DNA from: Hyphomonadaceae bacterium UBA1933
GTDB taxonomy: Bacteria > Pseudomonadota > Alphaproteobacteria > Caulobacterales > Aquidulcibacteraceae
Assembly: GCA_002337085.1 (NCBI GenBank)
Contig: DDFH01000006.1
Location: forward strand, 711,098-775,097
Direction: 5' to 3'
DNA: 64,000 nucleotides
The position numbers were made by a program, and so were the translations under genes. Each line of letters starts with the position of its first letter. Within the stretch, counting starts at the first letter, position 1. The notes below the pieces were generated by a model. The model ran no database searches. It had not been told where the DNA came from and worked only from the letters and a program-made list of their open reading frames with translations. Shown one piece after another: positions 26,931 through 36,549 of the stretch.

Positions 26931-28109
26931 ATGCGATTATCATTAAAAGTGAATGTTTTTACCAGAGTTTTGGGTTTAAGTGCTTTGTTTTTGGGTGCTT
27001 TGGTCACCGCTGGTGGTGTTTATGCCGCCCAAGAACATAAAAAACCTAATCTTGTGCAATTACCTGCACAAGCGGCGGGTGTTGCTTTCCCAACTAATGG
27101 TTGGCAAGTTGAAAATGTCAATAATGCGAAAATTGCTGCTGTTGCCAATAGTGCTTTTGATAATAACAATAAGGAGTTGGGTGAAACCCGCGCGCTTTTG
27201 GTAATAAAGGGTGGTAAAATCATTTATGAAAATTATGGCAAAGGCTATGATAAGGATAGCAAGCTAATTTCGTGGTCGATGGGAAAATCCATCCTTTCGG
27301 CTTTGGTTGGGGTTGAGATTGCACAGAACAAATTACAACTTGATGCCGCGATTAATGATCCACATTATAAAGATGGTGATATTCGTCGTAAAATCACCTA
27401 TAAACAAGCATTAAATATGACTGATGGTCTTGATTGGCGTGAAGAAAACTATTCCGACCCCATAAATAATGATGCCGCAATTATGTTGTTTGGTGCGGGA
27501 AAAGAAGATGTGGTTAAATATGTAACAAGTCGCAAGCAAAAACACGATGCCGGAACTTATTGGAATTATTCTTCTGGCACATCAAATATGATTGCCGCCG
27601 GTGCGTCACGCGCGCTTGGTCCACGTGATATAAAAGATCCAACTGGTCGCGCCCGCTTTAGGGATTTTTTATTCACTGAATTATTGCAAAAAATTGGTAT
27701 GAAAGACACTGCTGCGGAATTTGATGCCGCTGGCAATCTTTATGCCTCATCATTCTTTTATGCGACAGCACGCGACTATGCAAAATTTGGCTTATTATTC
27801 CTACGTGACGGTGTGTGGGACGGAAAGCGCATTTTGCCACAAGGCTATGTTGATTTTGTTCGCACCCCAGTAGAGGCACAAAATGCCGCCAATTATGGTG
27901 CTCATTGGTGGCTAAACCTTAAAGACCGCAAGCCATTACTAAAAAACAGCCCAGAAGATGCCTTTATGGCGCGTGGACATCAGGGACAGTTGATTGTGGT
28001 TATCCCATCGAAAGATATGGTTGTGGTTCGCCTAGGTCTTTCACCAGATGAAAATAGTTGGCAAGCAATTGGCGATTATATGGATAAGGTAATTGCTGCT
28101 GCTGATTAA
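26931..28109 (+). CDS. Exported serine hydrolase (class C beta-lactamase / 6-aminohexanoate-dimer hydrolase-like)
   Basis: The 392-residue protein has a signal peptide ending near VYAA. The active-site SxxK is SMGK (Ser about 116, Lys about 119) in LISWSMGKSILSALVG, a form typical of the EstB/nylon-hydrolase branch rather than true AmpC. The YWNYSSGTSNMIA segment supplies the Tyr, and RGHQGQ stands where AmpC has KTG. The start at ATG 26931 puts the signal peptide at the N-terminus; an in-frame TTG at 26895 is possible. Probably a periplasmic esterase or amidase. A resistance role is not implied. Confidence 0.85.
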   Translation: MRLSLKVNVFTRVLGLSALFLGALVTAGGVYAAQEHKKPNLVQLPAQAAGVAFPTNGWQVENVNNAKIAAVANSAFDNNNKELGETRALLVIKGGKIIYENYGKGYDKDSKLISWSMGKSILSALVGVEIAQNKLQLDAAINDPHYKDGDIRRKITYKQALNMTDGLDWREENYSDPINNDAAIMLFGAGKEDVVKYVTSRKQKHDAGTYWNYSSGTSNMIAAGASRALGPRDIKDPTGRARFRDFLFTELLQKIGMKDTAAEFDAAGNLYASSFFYATARDYAKFGLLFLRDGVWDGKRILPQGYVDFVRTPVEAQNAANYGAHWWLNLKDRKPLLKNSPEDAFMARGHQGQLIVVIPSKDMVVVRLGLSPDENSWQAIGDYMDKVIAAAD

Positions 28110-28558
28110 AAGCAGGAATTACCTTCCCACCTGAAATCTTGTACAATTTTATTGGCATCAATTACAAAGCGTTTGGTGCATTTAAGGTGATAAGTATATG
28201 TTGGTTCAGTTTCCCAAACAGGGACGCTGCGATAAATTGGAACGGCAACTCTTGAACCATCTTGGCGGGTTACAACGCGTGAGCCAGCATAAACGGTATC
28301 ATAATTCATCCAAGTGTTACCACCGGTAACACCATTCTTTTCATTGACATATTGAACCATTTTGCGACCGTCCGATAAATCATAGCTTGATTGTGGTACG
28401 CCATAGGCAAGCACCAAATCATCCATTGGTTTACCAATAAATTTCGCTTTTATATCATTTTCATATTTTGCGACCCGTTCAGGATACGGAATCGTTTGGC
28501 ATGCGCCAAGAAAAGCCAATGAGCCGATTGCGATAAATATTAAGCCGTTTTTTTTCAT
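28106..28558 (-). CDS. Small lipoprotein with SmpA/OmlA-like segment
   Basis: The 150-residue protein has a lipobox (FLGAC, Cys about residue 20). The segment GKPMDDLVLAYGVPQSSYDLSDGRKMVQYV resembles the beta-alpha pattern seen in SmpA/OmlA-like envelope lipoproteins. The C-terminal CTKRFVIDANKIVQDFRWEGNSCF carries two cysteines that may pair. The function is unknown. Its stop overlaps the stop of the convergent serine hydrolase gene by four bases. AGGGTGA precedes the ATG. Confidence 0.75.
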   Translation of the reverse strand: MKKNGLIFIAIGSLAFLGACQTIPYPERVAKYENDIKAKFIGKPMDDLVLAYGVPQSSYDLSDGRKMVQYVNEKNGVTGGNTWMNYDTVYAGSRVVTRQDGSRVAVPIYRSVPVWETEPTYTYHLKCTKRFVIDANKIVQDFRWEGNSCF

Positions 28559-28626
28559 TTCATCACCCTTATGCTGATTATAATGATAAATCGCGGCTTA
28601 ACAATGGCTGAATGGCTTAAATGAAA

Positions 28627-29316
28627 TTAATTATTGGCGTCAAGACTATAACCAGATGCACGAACGGTGCGGATTAAATCTGTACAGCCAGGGATGTTAA
28701 TCGCCTTGCGCAAGCGCCCCACATGAACGTCAACAGTTCGCGCTTCTACATAAACATCTGAACCCCAAACCGCATCAAGCAATTGTTCGCGTGAAAATAC
28801 ACGTCCAGGATGCTGTATAAGGTGGTTTAAAAGACGGAATTCAGTTGGCCCAAGATGGATTTCAGCACCACCACGTTTCACACGGTGGGTAACACGGTCA
28901 ATCTCAAGATCATGATATTTTACAATTTCATCAACCAATGCCGGACGGATACGCCGTAAAACCGCGCGGATACGTGCTTTTAATTCGGTAATTGAAAATG
29001 GTTTGGTAAGATAATCATCAGCACCAGTATCAAGACCACGAATTTTATCGGTTTCATCGGCACGTGCGGTAAGGATAATTATAGGAATGTTTTTTGTTTC
29101 GGTACGCGCTCTTAGGCGGCGGCAAACCTCTATCCCTGCAATTTTTGGCAACATCCAGTCGAGAATGATTAAATCGGGCGTTTTTTCACTTATTTGTAGA
29201 AGTGCTTCTTCACCATCATTCGCAACCGATATTTTATAGCCCTCTTTTTCAAGATTATAGGCGAGCAAAGCCTCTAAAGCTTCATCATCTTCGACAATTT
29301 GTATTAATGGACGCAT
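28627..29316 (-). CDS. phoB: Phosphate regulon response regulator PhoB
   Basis: PhoB binds Pho boxes under phosphate limitation. The 229-residue protein has a receiver domain with phospho-acceptor Asp about 53 (LIILDWMLP), the acidic pair EDD near the start and Lys in YLTKPF, then an OmpR-type winged helix (TVDVHVGRLRKAI, RTVRASGYSL). The start at 29316 has AGGAG upstream; a longer in-frame start at 29364 would overlap phoU. It is last in the pstC-pstA-pstB-phoU-phoB unit, so PhoB probably induces its own synthesis through the Pho boxes before pstC. Confidence 0.96.
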   Translation of the reverse strand: MRPLIQIVEDDEALEALLAYNLEKEGYKISVANDGEEALLQISEKTPDLIILDWMLPKIAGIEVCRRLRARTETKNIPIIILTARADETDKIRGLDTGADDYLTKPFSITELKARIRAVLRRIRPALVDEIVKYHDLEIDRVTHRVKRGGAEIHLGPTEFRLLNHLIQHPGRVFSREQLLDAVWGSDVYVEARTVDVHVGRLRKAINIPGCTDLIRTVRASGYSLDANN

Positions 29317-29329
29317 TTCAAGCTCCTGC

Positions 29330-30034
29330 TTATTTTGTCTTTGTATTATCGGAATCCGTTTCACCCTTTGGGCGGACGCCGCTTATGTCTTCACCAGTTT
29401 CTAGAAAATGGATAACCTCTGCCATATTGGTGCAATGATCCCCAATACGTTCGATATTTTTTGCGACAAACAACAAATGAGTTGCCGGGCCAATTTTGCG
29501 TGGGTCTTCCATCATATAGGTTAATAGTTCGCGGAAAAGTGATGCATAATGATCGTCCAATTCCTCGTCTTGGAACCAAACAGAAATCGCACCACCAACT
29601 TGATGTGAATTATAGGCATCCAAAACTTGTTTAAGCTGATTACATGCTAATTTACCCATACGCTCAACAGAGCGGGTCAGCGCGATAGGCTCATGGTCGA
29701 TAATGGTAATTGCACGGCGTGAAATGCTGCGGGCAAGGTCGCCAATGCGTTCAATATCCGCCGCCAGTTTTAATGCGGCAATTGTTTGGCGCAAATCTTT
29801 TGCCATTGGGTGCCGAAGTGCCAAAAGGCGCATGATGCGTTTTTCAATGTCGCGCTGCGCATCGTCAATTTCAATGTCATTGGCGATAACTTCTTGGGCA
29901 ACACGAATATCACGGCCTGACATAGCGCGAATTGAATCAATAACCGCTTTTTCGGCAAGGCCACCCATTCTTGATACTGCGGATACAAGACCTTCCAATT
30001 CGTCGGTGAATGCTTTTACTGTATGATCTGTCAT
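29330..30034 (-). CDS. phoU: Phosphate signalling complex protein PhoU
   Basis: PhoU links the Pst transporter to PhoR and damps the regulon when phosphate is high. The 234-residue all-helical protein has two PhoU repeats with the metal-binding EANDxEIDxxQ-type segments (VIANDIEIDDAQRDIE, and VAKNIERIGDHCTNMAE near the C-terminus). GAGG precedes the ATG, nine bases after pstB. phoB follows after 13 bases. Confidence 0.97.
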   Translation of the reverse strand: MTDHTVKAFTDELEGLVSAVSRMGGLAEKAVIDSIRAMSGRDIRVAQEVIANDIEIDDAQRDIEKRIMRLLALRHPMAKDLRQTIAALKLAADIERIGDLARSISRRAITIIDHEPIALTRSVERMGKLACNQLKQVLDAYNSHQVGGAISVWFQDEELDDHYASLFRELLTYMMEDPRKIGPATHLLFVAKNIERIGDHCTNMAEVIHFLETGEDISGVRPKGETDSDNTKTK

Positions 30035-30043
30035 AATAACCTC

Positions 30044-30910
30044 TTAACCGAAACGTCCGGTAATATAATCTTGGGTTCTTGTATCTTTTGGATTGGTAAA
30101 CATTTGTTCGGTTGGCCCAACCTCTACTAATTTTCCAAGATGGAAAAATGCGGTGCGTTGCGAAACGCGTGCGGCCTGTGACATAGAGTGGGTAACAATG
30201 ATGATGGAATAATTGGCGCGTAATTCGTCAATCAATTCCTCAATCTTTGCGGTGGCAATGGGGTCAAGTGCGGAACATGGCTCATCCATCAGAATGATCT
30301 CTGGATTAACCGCAATCGCGCGCGCAATAACCAAACGCTGCTGCTGACCACCAGAAAGACCAGTACCAGGGCTATCAAGGCGATCTTTTACCTCATCCCA
30401 AAGGCCAGCTTTGCGCAATGATTTTTCAATAATTACGTCAAAATCGGCCTTTTTGTGGGCAAGGCCGTGGATGCGTGGGCCATATGCCACATTTTCATAA
30501 ATTGATTTTGGAAATGGATTTGGTTTTTGGAAAACCATACCAACCGCCGCGCGCAACATTACGGGGTCGATTGATTTATCATTGATATTTTCATTATCAA
30601 TCAGGATTTTGCCTTCAACGCGACACGTATCAATCGTGTCATTCATACGGTTTATACAGCGCAAGAAGGTTGATTTACCGCAACCAGATGGGCCGATAAA
30701 TGCAGTTACGGTCTTTTCTGGAATGTCGATATTTACATCAAACAATGCTTGTTTTGTGCCGTAAAATACGTCAATATTTTCTGCCCTAACTTTGATGGTT
30801 TCAGGGGCAATGTGATTATTGTGACTGGCATTATTGTTTGGTTCTGCGGTCACTGTTATCTCCATATTAGGTTTTTTATTGGTTTGCGGTGGCTTAATAA
30901 TTTTTTCCAT
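30044..30910 (-). CDS. pstB: Phosphate ABC transporter ATP-binding protein PstB
   Basis: PstB is the ATPase of the high-affinity phosphate importer. It shows Walker A GPSGCGKSTFLRCINRMND, the Q loop in MVFQKPNPFPKSIYENVAYG, signature LSGGQQQR, Walker B IILMDEPCSALDP and the switch His in IIVTHSMSQAARVS. About 35 residues of polar, Asn-rich sequence precede the core. The ATG at 30910 has GAAGGTGG upstream; the in-frame start at 30928 would overlap pstA. Gap to pstA is one base. Confidence 0.97.
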   Translation of the reverse strand: MEKIIKPPQTNKKPNMEITVTAEPNNNASHNNHIAPETIKVRAENIDVFYGTKQALFDVNIDIPEKTVTAFIGPSGCGKSTFLRCINRMNDTIDTCRVEGKILIDNENINDKSIDPVMLRAAVGMVFQKPNPFPKSIYENVAYGPRIHGLAHKKADFDVIIEKSLRKAGLWDEVKDRLDSPGTGLSGGQQQRLVIARAIAVNPEIILMDEPCSALDPIATAKIEELIDELRANYSIIIVTHSMSQAARVSQRTAFFHLGKLVEVGPTEQMFTNPKDTRTQDYITGRFG

Positions 30911-30911
30911 A

Positions 30912-32693
30912 TTACCACCTTCTTTCAAATTTACGGCGTAAATAAATTGCGCTTAGATTCATGAGAATCATAAATAATAATAGGACGATAATCGCCGCCG
31001 AGGTGCGTGCATCCCATGCCCGCTCTGGACGACCTGCCCACATGAAAACCTCAACCGGAAGAACGGTTGCAGCATCACTAAAACCTTTTGGCAAGTCGGC
31101 GATAAATGCCACCATACCAATCATCAATAATGGTGCGGTTTCACCCAAAGCATGCGCCATAGATAGGATTGAACCTGTCATCATGCCCGGCATTGCCATT
31201 GGTAATACGTGGTGGAAAATTGCCTGCACTTTTGATGCACCAACCCCCAATGCAGCTTCACGTATTGAGGGTGGCACTGCCTTTAATGCGGCGCGTGATG
31301 CGATAATAATAACCGGCAAACTCATAAGTGCTAAAACAATACCGCCAACAATAGGTGCCGAACGTGGCAGTTCGAAAAAGTGCAAAAACACTGAAAAGCC
31401 AAGTAAACCAAAAACAATTGATGGTACGGCGGCAAGGTTGTTAATATTAACCTCGATGATGTCGGTAATTGCATTTTTTGGCGCAAATTCTTCAAGGTAA
31501 ATTGCCGCCAAAATCCCAACCGGAACTGTGATACTAAAAGTAACAATAAGCGTAAGGATAGAACCAACAATTGCCGACAAAAGACCTGCCATTTCTGGAT
31601 CGTTGGAATCTGAACGGGTTAGAAGTGTAAAGTTTAGTTGTTGTTTAATAAAACCTTCTGCCTTTAAGATTGTGCCATAGGCAATCATTTTATCATCGAT
31701 TGGGCGGCCGTCTTGCGGGGTTTCAATATATTGAACCACAAGTTTTTGTGGCTTAGCAGAAATTAAATCTTGGTTTGGTGTCACAAGATTTTCAGCAACA
31801 ATATATGAAGGCGCGATTTTTAAAACTTTTATTGCACCACCACCAGCATAGGCAATCAATGATGGGAATTTGTCATTTAACGCAATTTCGCCATTTTGCC
31901 CGCTTTTTGACGCTTCTAATATTTTTTGCGCACTATCAATTTCATTCTGAAGTTTGGTGCGCATGTCATCAAGTTCAACATAATGTGGATCTGCCATATT
32001 TGGCATACCCATCGCTTTTATTTCTGCGTCCAAAGTTTGTAGTCGGCCTTGTTTTGACGCGATATGTACCTTTGCCTTCGCGGTTTCATTTTGCAGTTTG
32101 ATATTTATTTCATTGCTTAAATCTTTGAAACCATTTTTCGAAGATGTGACTTTAACCAAATTATTCTCAAGTGAATATTCAAGAGGGGCCGCAATATCGC
32201 TGGTTTCGGTTTTACCAAAGCCACCTTTCAAGAACATATCAACATCATCATTAAGTGCGAAATTTGCCTTAATCGTTTTGCCAATATATTCAGGATGTTC
32301 AGAAATTTGTTTAGCCATTGGGGACGTGGCAATTGAGGTTACCATTGTCATTAATGAATCTACGCCGCCATCTTTTTCGGCGTTTGGAAAACGCTTTAAA
32401 AGCTGTTCCATAATAATGCCACCAAAATCCCCTTGCGAACGGATAAGGTCTTTATCCTTGCTACCGGTTGGGTCGATTTTTGATGCCTCTAATGGGTAAT
32501 TTATTACAAGGCGGGATTCTGTGAATGCCGGAATTGCCTGTGAAAAAATTGAAATCAAAAGCGTCGCCGCAGCAACTATTGCCAAGCCTGCCATCGATAC
32601 CCCAAAAAGACGGAATAGCTTTTCAGAATTATAGCGCTTTTTAAGACGGGATTTTACAATTTCCCTGATGTTTGGTTCTGCGTTATCAGTCAT
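30912..32693 (-). CDS. pstA: Phosphate ABC transporter permease PstA with large N-terminal insertion (DUF3333 type)
   Basis: One of the two membrane subunits of the phosphate importer. At 593 residues it is about twice the length of E. coli PstA. After the first membrane segment (about 40-62) comes a ~300-residue extracytoplasmic insertion with a coiled-coil-like stretch (LQTLDAEIKAMG and following), as in the DUF3333-containing PstA of alphaproteobacteria. The C-terminal half is the normal permease, with the EAA loop AALKAVPPSIREAALGVGASKVQAI. The ATG at 32693 overlaps pstC by 8 bases. Confidence 0.95.
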   Translation of the reverse strand: MTDNAEPNIREIVKSRLKKRYNSEKLFRLFGVSMAGLAIVAAATLLISIFSQAIPAFTESRLVINYPLEASKIDPTGSKDKDLIRSQGDFGGIIMEQLLKRFPNAEKDGGVDSLMTMVTSIATSPMAKQISEHPEYIGKTIKANFALNDDVDMFLKGGFGKTETSDIAAPLEYSLENNLVKVTSSKNGFKDLSNEINIKLQNETAKAKVHIASKQGRLQTLDAEIKAMGMPNMADPHYVELDDMRTKLQNEIDSAQKILEASKSGQNGEIALNDKFPSLIAYAGGGAIKVLKIAPSYIVAENLVTPNQDLISAKPQKLVVQYIETPQDGRPIDDKMIAYGTILKAEGFIKQQLNFTLLTRSDSNDPEMAGLLSAIVGSILTLIVTFSITVPVGILAAIYLEEFAPKNAITDIIEVNINNLAAVPSIVFGLLGFSVFLHFFELPRSAPIVGGIVLALMSLPVIIIASRAALKAVPPSIREAALGVGASKVQAIFHHVLPMAMPGMMTGSILSMAHALGETAPLLMIGMVAFIADLPKGFSDAATVLPVEVFMWAGRPERAWDARTSAAIIVLLLFMILMNLSAIYLRRKFERRW

Positions 32694-34104
32694 ATTTTTC
32701 ACGATATTTCTGCACAACTCGTAGTGCGATAATATTCAAAATAAGTGTCACAAAGAAAAGAACAAAGCCGAGTGCAAACGCAACGTGCGTTTTGGGGCTG
32801 TCATATTCTTGGTCACCAGTCAAAAGGGTTACAATTTGCACGGTTACCGTGGTCATCATATCAAGCGGGTTAACAGATAAATTCGCGTTTTGACCCGCAG
32901 CCATCGCCACAATCATGGTCTCACCCAATGCGCGTGATACCGCCAAAAGAACCGAGCCAATGATACCAGGTAATGCAGCAGGAAGAATTACGCGCGAAAT
33001 CGTTTCCGATTTTGTTGCCCCCATTGCATAAGAGCCATCACGAAGACTTTGTGGAACCGCATTAATCACGTCATCGGACAGTGATGAAATGAATGGGATA
33101 ATCATTACCCCCATAACCAATCCCGCCGCCAATGCCGATTGTGATGAGGTTTCAAGCCCAATCGCTTCACCAACTGTTTTAATTAATGGTGCAACCGTTA
33201 AAAGTGCGAAAAACCCGTAAACAACTGTTGGAATTCCCGCCAATAATTCAAGTGCAGGTTTAATATAGGTTCGTGATTTTTCGGTTGCATATTCCGATAA
33301 ATAAATTGCTGAACCCAAACCCACTGGTACTGCCACACACATTGCAATTAGCATAATCATGAATGTGCCGAGGAATAGTGGAACCGCGCCAAATGAACCT
33401 GATTGTCCGATTTGATCGGCGCGAATTGCAATCTGTGGCGACCATTGCGTCCCAAACAAAAATGCAAGCGGGTTGTATGCTTCAAAGAATTTTATGGTTT
33501 CGAATAATAATGATAAAATGATGCCAAAGGTCGTTAAAACCGCAATACCAGAGGCGAGTATCATAATAAGCTTAATGACTGATTCCACGTGGTTGCGGGC
33601 GCGGAATGTAACTTTGCGCGTGGTTTTTGAATATAAAAAACCCATCAAAGCTGTAATTGCCGCGACAATCACACTGCTGATACCAATATAGAATTCATAG
33701 CTTGCAAGTTTTGCTGCTGCCATATCTAATTCTGGTGTATCTTGTGATGGCTGGCCGCCAAACGCGATTTTTTGCGCATTCAACAAAAACAGCGCCTTAT
33801 CGTCTGCACCTAATGAATGATATGATTGCGGCATTTGGGCTGTTAAAATCGCCTCGGCAATTGAGGGTTTTGCGACATTGAATATCAATAAAATCAATAT
33901 TGCAGGAACAAATACCAATGAAAAATGAAACCAGCCATGATAAGAGGGTAAAGAGTGCATGTATCTGTGACGATTTTCGCCAAGATTCGATGCCATAATA
34001 TGGGCATTGCGTGCGCCATCAAAGAAGGCAAAGCTGGCAAATCCCAAAAGCATTATTGCCCCGATTAAACCAATTGGAAAATTAGCAAATTGCGTCATAA
34101 ACAT
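32686..34104 (-). CDS. pstC: Phosphate ABC transporter permease PstC
   Basis: The partner permease of PstA. The 472-residue protein has an N-terminal extension with two or three extra hydrophobic segments before the usual core, as in other alphaproteobacterial PstC proteins. The EAA loop is INAVPQSLRDGSYAMGATKSETI, and ELLAGIPTVVYGFFAL is conserved. The ATG at 34104 follows GGAGGGG; in-frame starts at 34131 and 34098 are alternatives. It is the first gene after the Pho boxes. No pstS is linked, so the phosphate-binding protein must be encoded elsewhere. Confidence 0.95.
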   Translation of the reverse strand: MFMTQFANFPIGLIGAIMLLGFASFAFFDGARNAHIMASNLGENRHRYMHSLPSYHGWFHFSLVFVPAILILLIFNVAKPSIAEAILTAQMPQSYHSLGADDKALFLLNAQKIAFGGQPSQDTPELDMAAAKLASYEFYIGISSVIVAAITALMGFLYSKTTRKVTFRARNHVESVIKLIMILASGIAVLTTFGIILSLLFETIKFFEAYNPLAFLFGTQWSPQIAIRADQIGQSGSFGAVPLFLGTFMIMLIAMCVAVPVGLGSAIYLSEYATEKSRTYIKPALELLAGIPTVVYGFFALLTVAPLIKTVGEAIGLETSSQSALAAGLVMGVMIIPFISSLSDDVINAVPQSLRDGSYAMGATKSETISRVILPAALPGIIGSVLLAVSRALGETMIVAMAAGQNANLSVNPLDMMTTVTVQIVTLLTGDQEYDSPKTHVAFALGFVLFFVTLILNIIALRVVQKYREKYD

Positions 34105-34144
34105 TATCCTTGCCCCTCCAATAGTTGGCAATCTTCGCGCTTAA

Positions 34145-34173
34145 ATGACATTTATATGACACTTTCGTGACAG
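34145..34173 (-). promoter_or_regulatory. Pho box upstream of pstC
   Basis: On the minus strand three 7-mers repeat every 11 bases: CTGTCAC, GTGTCAT and ATGTCAT, separated by GAAA and ATAA. This matches the known Pho-box consensus (CTGTCAT direct repeats with 4-base spacers). It lies 41-69 bases upstream of the pstC start and just past the phoR stop, placing pstC-pstA-pstB-phoU-phoB under PhoB control. Confidence 0.88.
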
Positions 34174-34189
34174 TGCGCGTGGTTTATGA

Positions 34190-35530
34190 CTAATTTGGTA
34201 TAAAAAATGTGAAAGCGGTCTTTATCTGTGGCGTACTTTCAACAAGGAAGCCGCCCTTGTGACGATTTATGATATGTTTCACAATCGCTAATCCAAGACC
34301 CGTGCCTTTAATATGTGCGCTTTCATCATCGATTCGATAAAAGCGTTCTGAAAGGCGTGACATATATTTCTTTTCAATGCCTTTGCCAGCATTTTCAATG
34401 CGTACATATGAATAGGTTTGTCCGGCAATTTTTTGTGGTGCGCAAAGGGTGGCATAGGACGAGCCAGCAATGGATTTTGTGCCAATTTCTTGAATGGTTT
34501 CAAGGTCAATTCCATGCCCCACGCTTATTAAAACTTTTTCGCCATAAGCGCCATATTTAAGCGCGTTTTCAAGGAGGTTGATTACGATTTGTTGGATTTG
34601 ATCGGCCTGACCAATTATTGAAACCTCATTTGTTGGCAGGTTTAAAACAACTTCGCTTTTATAATTTTCAATTATTGGTGAGGTGGAATTAATTGCAAAA
34701 TCAAGTGTACCATTAAGGCTAACAATATCTTTTGGCGGCAAATGTTCGTTCAGTTCGATTTTAGATAATGACAATATGTCATTAATCAAACGAGACATAC
34801 GTTCGCCTTGTGTCACCATAATGGCAATGAATCTCTCACGTGCCTTTTCGTCATCTTTTGCCGAGCCTTGTAGGGTTTCAAGGAAGCCGCGAATAGAGCT
34901 TAAAGGTGTGCGCAACTCATGGCCGGCATTGGCAAGAAAATCAACACGCATTTTTTCTGCCTTACGCAGATTGGTTTCGTCATTAAGGCTTACGATATAA
35001 AAAAAACGCCCATCATGATTGAATGGCGTTATTTCGATGTTTTCATAAATCGTTTCTGGGAAATGGTGTTCAATATTTACCGATACAAGTTTGTTTTCAT
35101 CCATGGCCCGTTCAACAGCACGTAGAATTTCGGGGCTTCTAACCGATGTTTCAACACGTGCCCCAAGGGATTCAATGGCAAATCGCCTTTTTGCCGCAAG
35201 ATTGGCAAGATTAACACGGCTATATTGGTCTATGATAAAGATAGGGGTTTTAATTGCGTCAAAAGCATGGCTTGCAAAAGTTGGTGATTGCGCAAGGTTG
35301 CTTTCGTTAATTACTGTTTTATCACCATCTTGATTGGTTGCCTGAATGTTTTCTAATTTTTCAATTTCACGAATTATATATTTGAAGAATTTTGCAATAA
35401 TTAGAACCAATAAGACGGCACTTGAAATCGCGATCCATGCTGGTAAATCAAATAGTAACAGGCTGCTGCCAATAACGGCAGACAATATTACTATGATTGG
35501 AATTTCAAGAAAATCGTAAAGTTTCTTCAT
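34190..35530 (-). CDS. phoR: Phosphate regulon sensor histidine kinase PhoR
   Basis: PhoR phosphorylates PhoB when phosphate is scarce. The 446-residue protein has two membrane segments in the first ~50 residues, a PAS-like domain (about 85-185), then HisKA with the phospho-acceptor His about 204 in NAGHELRTPLSSIRG and the ATPase domain with LLENALKYG (N box) and GTGLGLAIVKHI (G2 box). It is transcribed towards pstC, but the Pho box lies between them, so phoR probably has a separate, weaker promoter. I see no clear Pho box upstream of phoR. Confidence 0.94.
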   Translation of the reverse strand: MKKLYDFLEIPIIVILSAVIGSSLLLFDLPAWIAISSAVLLVLIIAKFFKYIIREIEKLENIQATNQDGDKTVINESNLAQSPTFASHAFDAIKTPIFIIDQYSRVNLANLAAKRRFAIESLGARVETSVRSPEILRAVERAMDENKLVSVNIEHHFPETIYENIEITPFNHDGRFFYIVSLNDETNLRKAEKMRVDFLANAGHELRTPLSSIRGFLETLQGSAKDDEKARERFIAIMVTQGERMSRLINDILSLSKIELNEHLPPKDIVSLNGTLDFAINSTSPIIENYKSEVVLNLPTNEVSIIGQADQIQQIVINLLENALKYGAYGEKVLISVGHGIDLETIQEIGTKSIAGSSYATLCAPQKIAGQTYSYVRIENAGKGIEKKYMSRLSERFYRIDDESAHIKGTGLGLAIVKHIINRHKGGFLVESTPQIKTAFTFFIPN

Positions 35531-35697
35531 ACTGTGATATATTTAGGCTGTCTTAATTTATGGTCTATAAGGGCTGTTGACCATTATACACATATAAGGC
35601 GGCTATTGCAGTATTTTGATGACAAAATTATTACAATATCTAAGATGGATGTAACAAATAAGATGCAACATAAGCCTGTTGAAAAAGATTGTTAAAT

Positions 35698-36471
35698 ATG
35701 AGCGCGAAATTATCGATTTTTATTATTGCCAAAAATGAGGGTGACCGCATTGGTAAAACCCTTGCTGCAATTAAGGATTTGGGGGACGAAATTATTGTAA
35801 TTGATTCCGGCTCTAGTGACGATACAGTTGTGGTTTCAGAAAACTATGGCGCAAAAGTTATCTATAATGAATGGTGCGGCTATGGCGAGCAAAAAAGATT
35901 TGGCGAAGATGCTTGTAAAAATGACTGGCTTTTAAATTTAGATGCCGATGAAGTTATAACCCCAGAACTTTATGACGAAATAAAAGCTTTGTTTGCGAAT
36001 GGCGAACCCGCACCACAGGGATTTGCATTTCCAATTGTGGAAACTTTTCCGTTTGAAACCGTGCCACATAAATTTGCCTATGCGCTTTCGCCGGTGCGTC
36101 TTTATAATAAAAAAATTGGTCGCTATAATCCATCCCCCGTGCATGATCGTGTCGATTTAAACGATGGGGCAGTGGTTACACACCTAAAGGGTCGGGTTTG
36201 TCATTATTCTGTGCGCTCATTGGGGGAGCAGATTATAAAACTAAATTCCTATGCGGACGCACAGGCGCTTGATTTAATAAAGCGCGGAAAGAAAATATCG
36301 CCTATTCGTATTGTGTTTGAATTTCCTATGACCTTTCTTAAGGCGTATATCGGACGTCGGCATTTTTTACGGGGGATTTATGGTTTTTTAAGCGCCATGA
36401 ATTTTGCCTATTATCGCCATTTGCGAATTGCAAAGTATTTTGAGCTGAAATTATCGCAAAAAGCAAAATAA
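35698..36471 (+). CDS. Family 2 glycosyltransferase (LPS core WaaE/LgtF-like)
   Basis: This 257-residue protein has LSIFIIAKNEGDRIGKTLAAIKDLGDEIIVIDSGSSDDT and LLNLDADEVITPELYDEI, the nucleotide-sugar and metal-binding motifs of GT2 enzymes. The downstream PSPVHDRVDL segment resembles lipopolysaccharide core beta-1,4-glucosyltransferases. It has no membrane segment; a C-terminal amphipathic basic region may contact the inner membrane. The ATG at 35698 is preferred to an in-frame TTG at 35689. It is divergent from phoR. Confidence 0.88.
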   Translation: MSAKLSIFIIAKNEGDRIGKTLAAIKDLGDEIIVIDSGSSDDTVVVSENYGAKVIYNEWCGYGEQKRFGEDACKNDWLLNLDADEVITPELYDEIKALFANGEPAPQGFAFPIVETFPFETVPHKFAYALSPVRLYNKKIGRYNPSPVHDRVDLNDGAVVTHLKGRVCHYSVRSLGEQIIKLNSYADAQALDLIKRGKKISPIRIVFEFPMTFLKAYIGRRHFLRGIYGFLSAMNFAYYRHLRIAKYFELKLSQKAK

Positions 36472-36520
36472 GAATTTTATATTAAATTCACAAAAAACTA
36501 TGAATTATTGCATAAGGGTG

Positions 36521-36549
36521 TTGACAAAGGTGCGACATCTTGGCATACA
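36521..36549 (+). promoter_or_regulatory. Candidate promoter of the 36.55 kb small RNA
   Basis: A consensus -35 box TTGACA (36521-36526) is followed after 17 bases by CATACA (36544-36549), a weak -10. Transcription would start at about 36555, near the base of the folded RNA described next. Confidence 0.45.
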
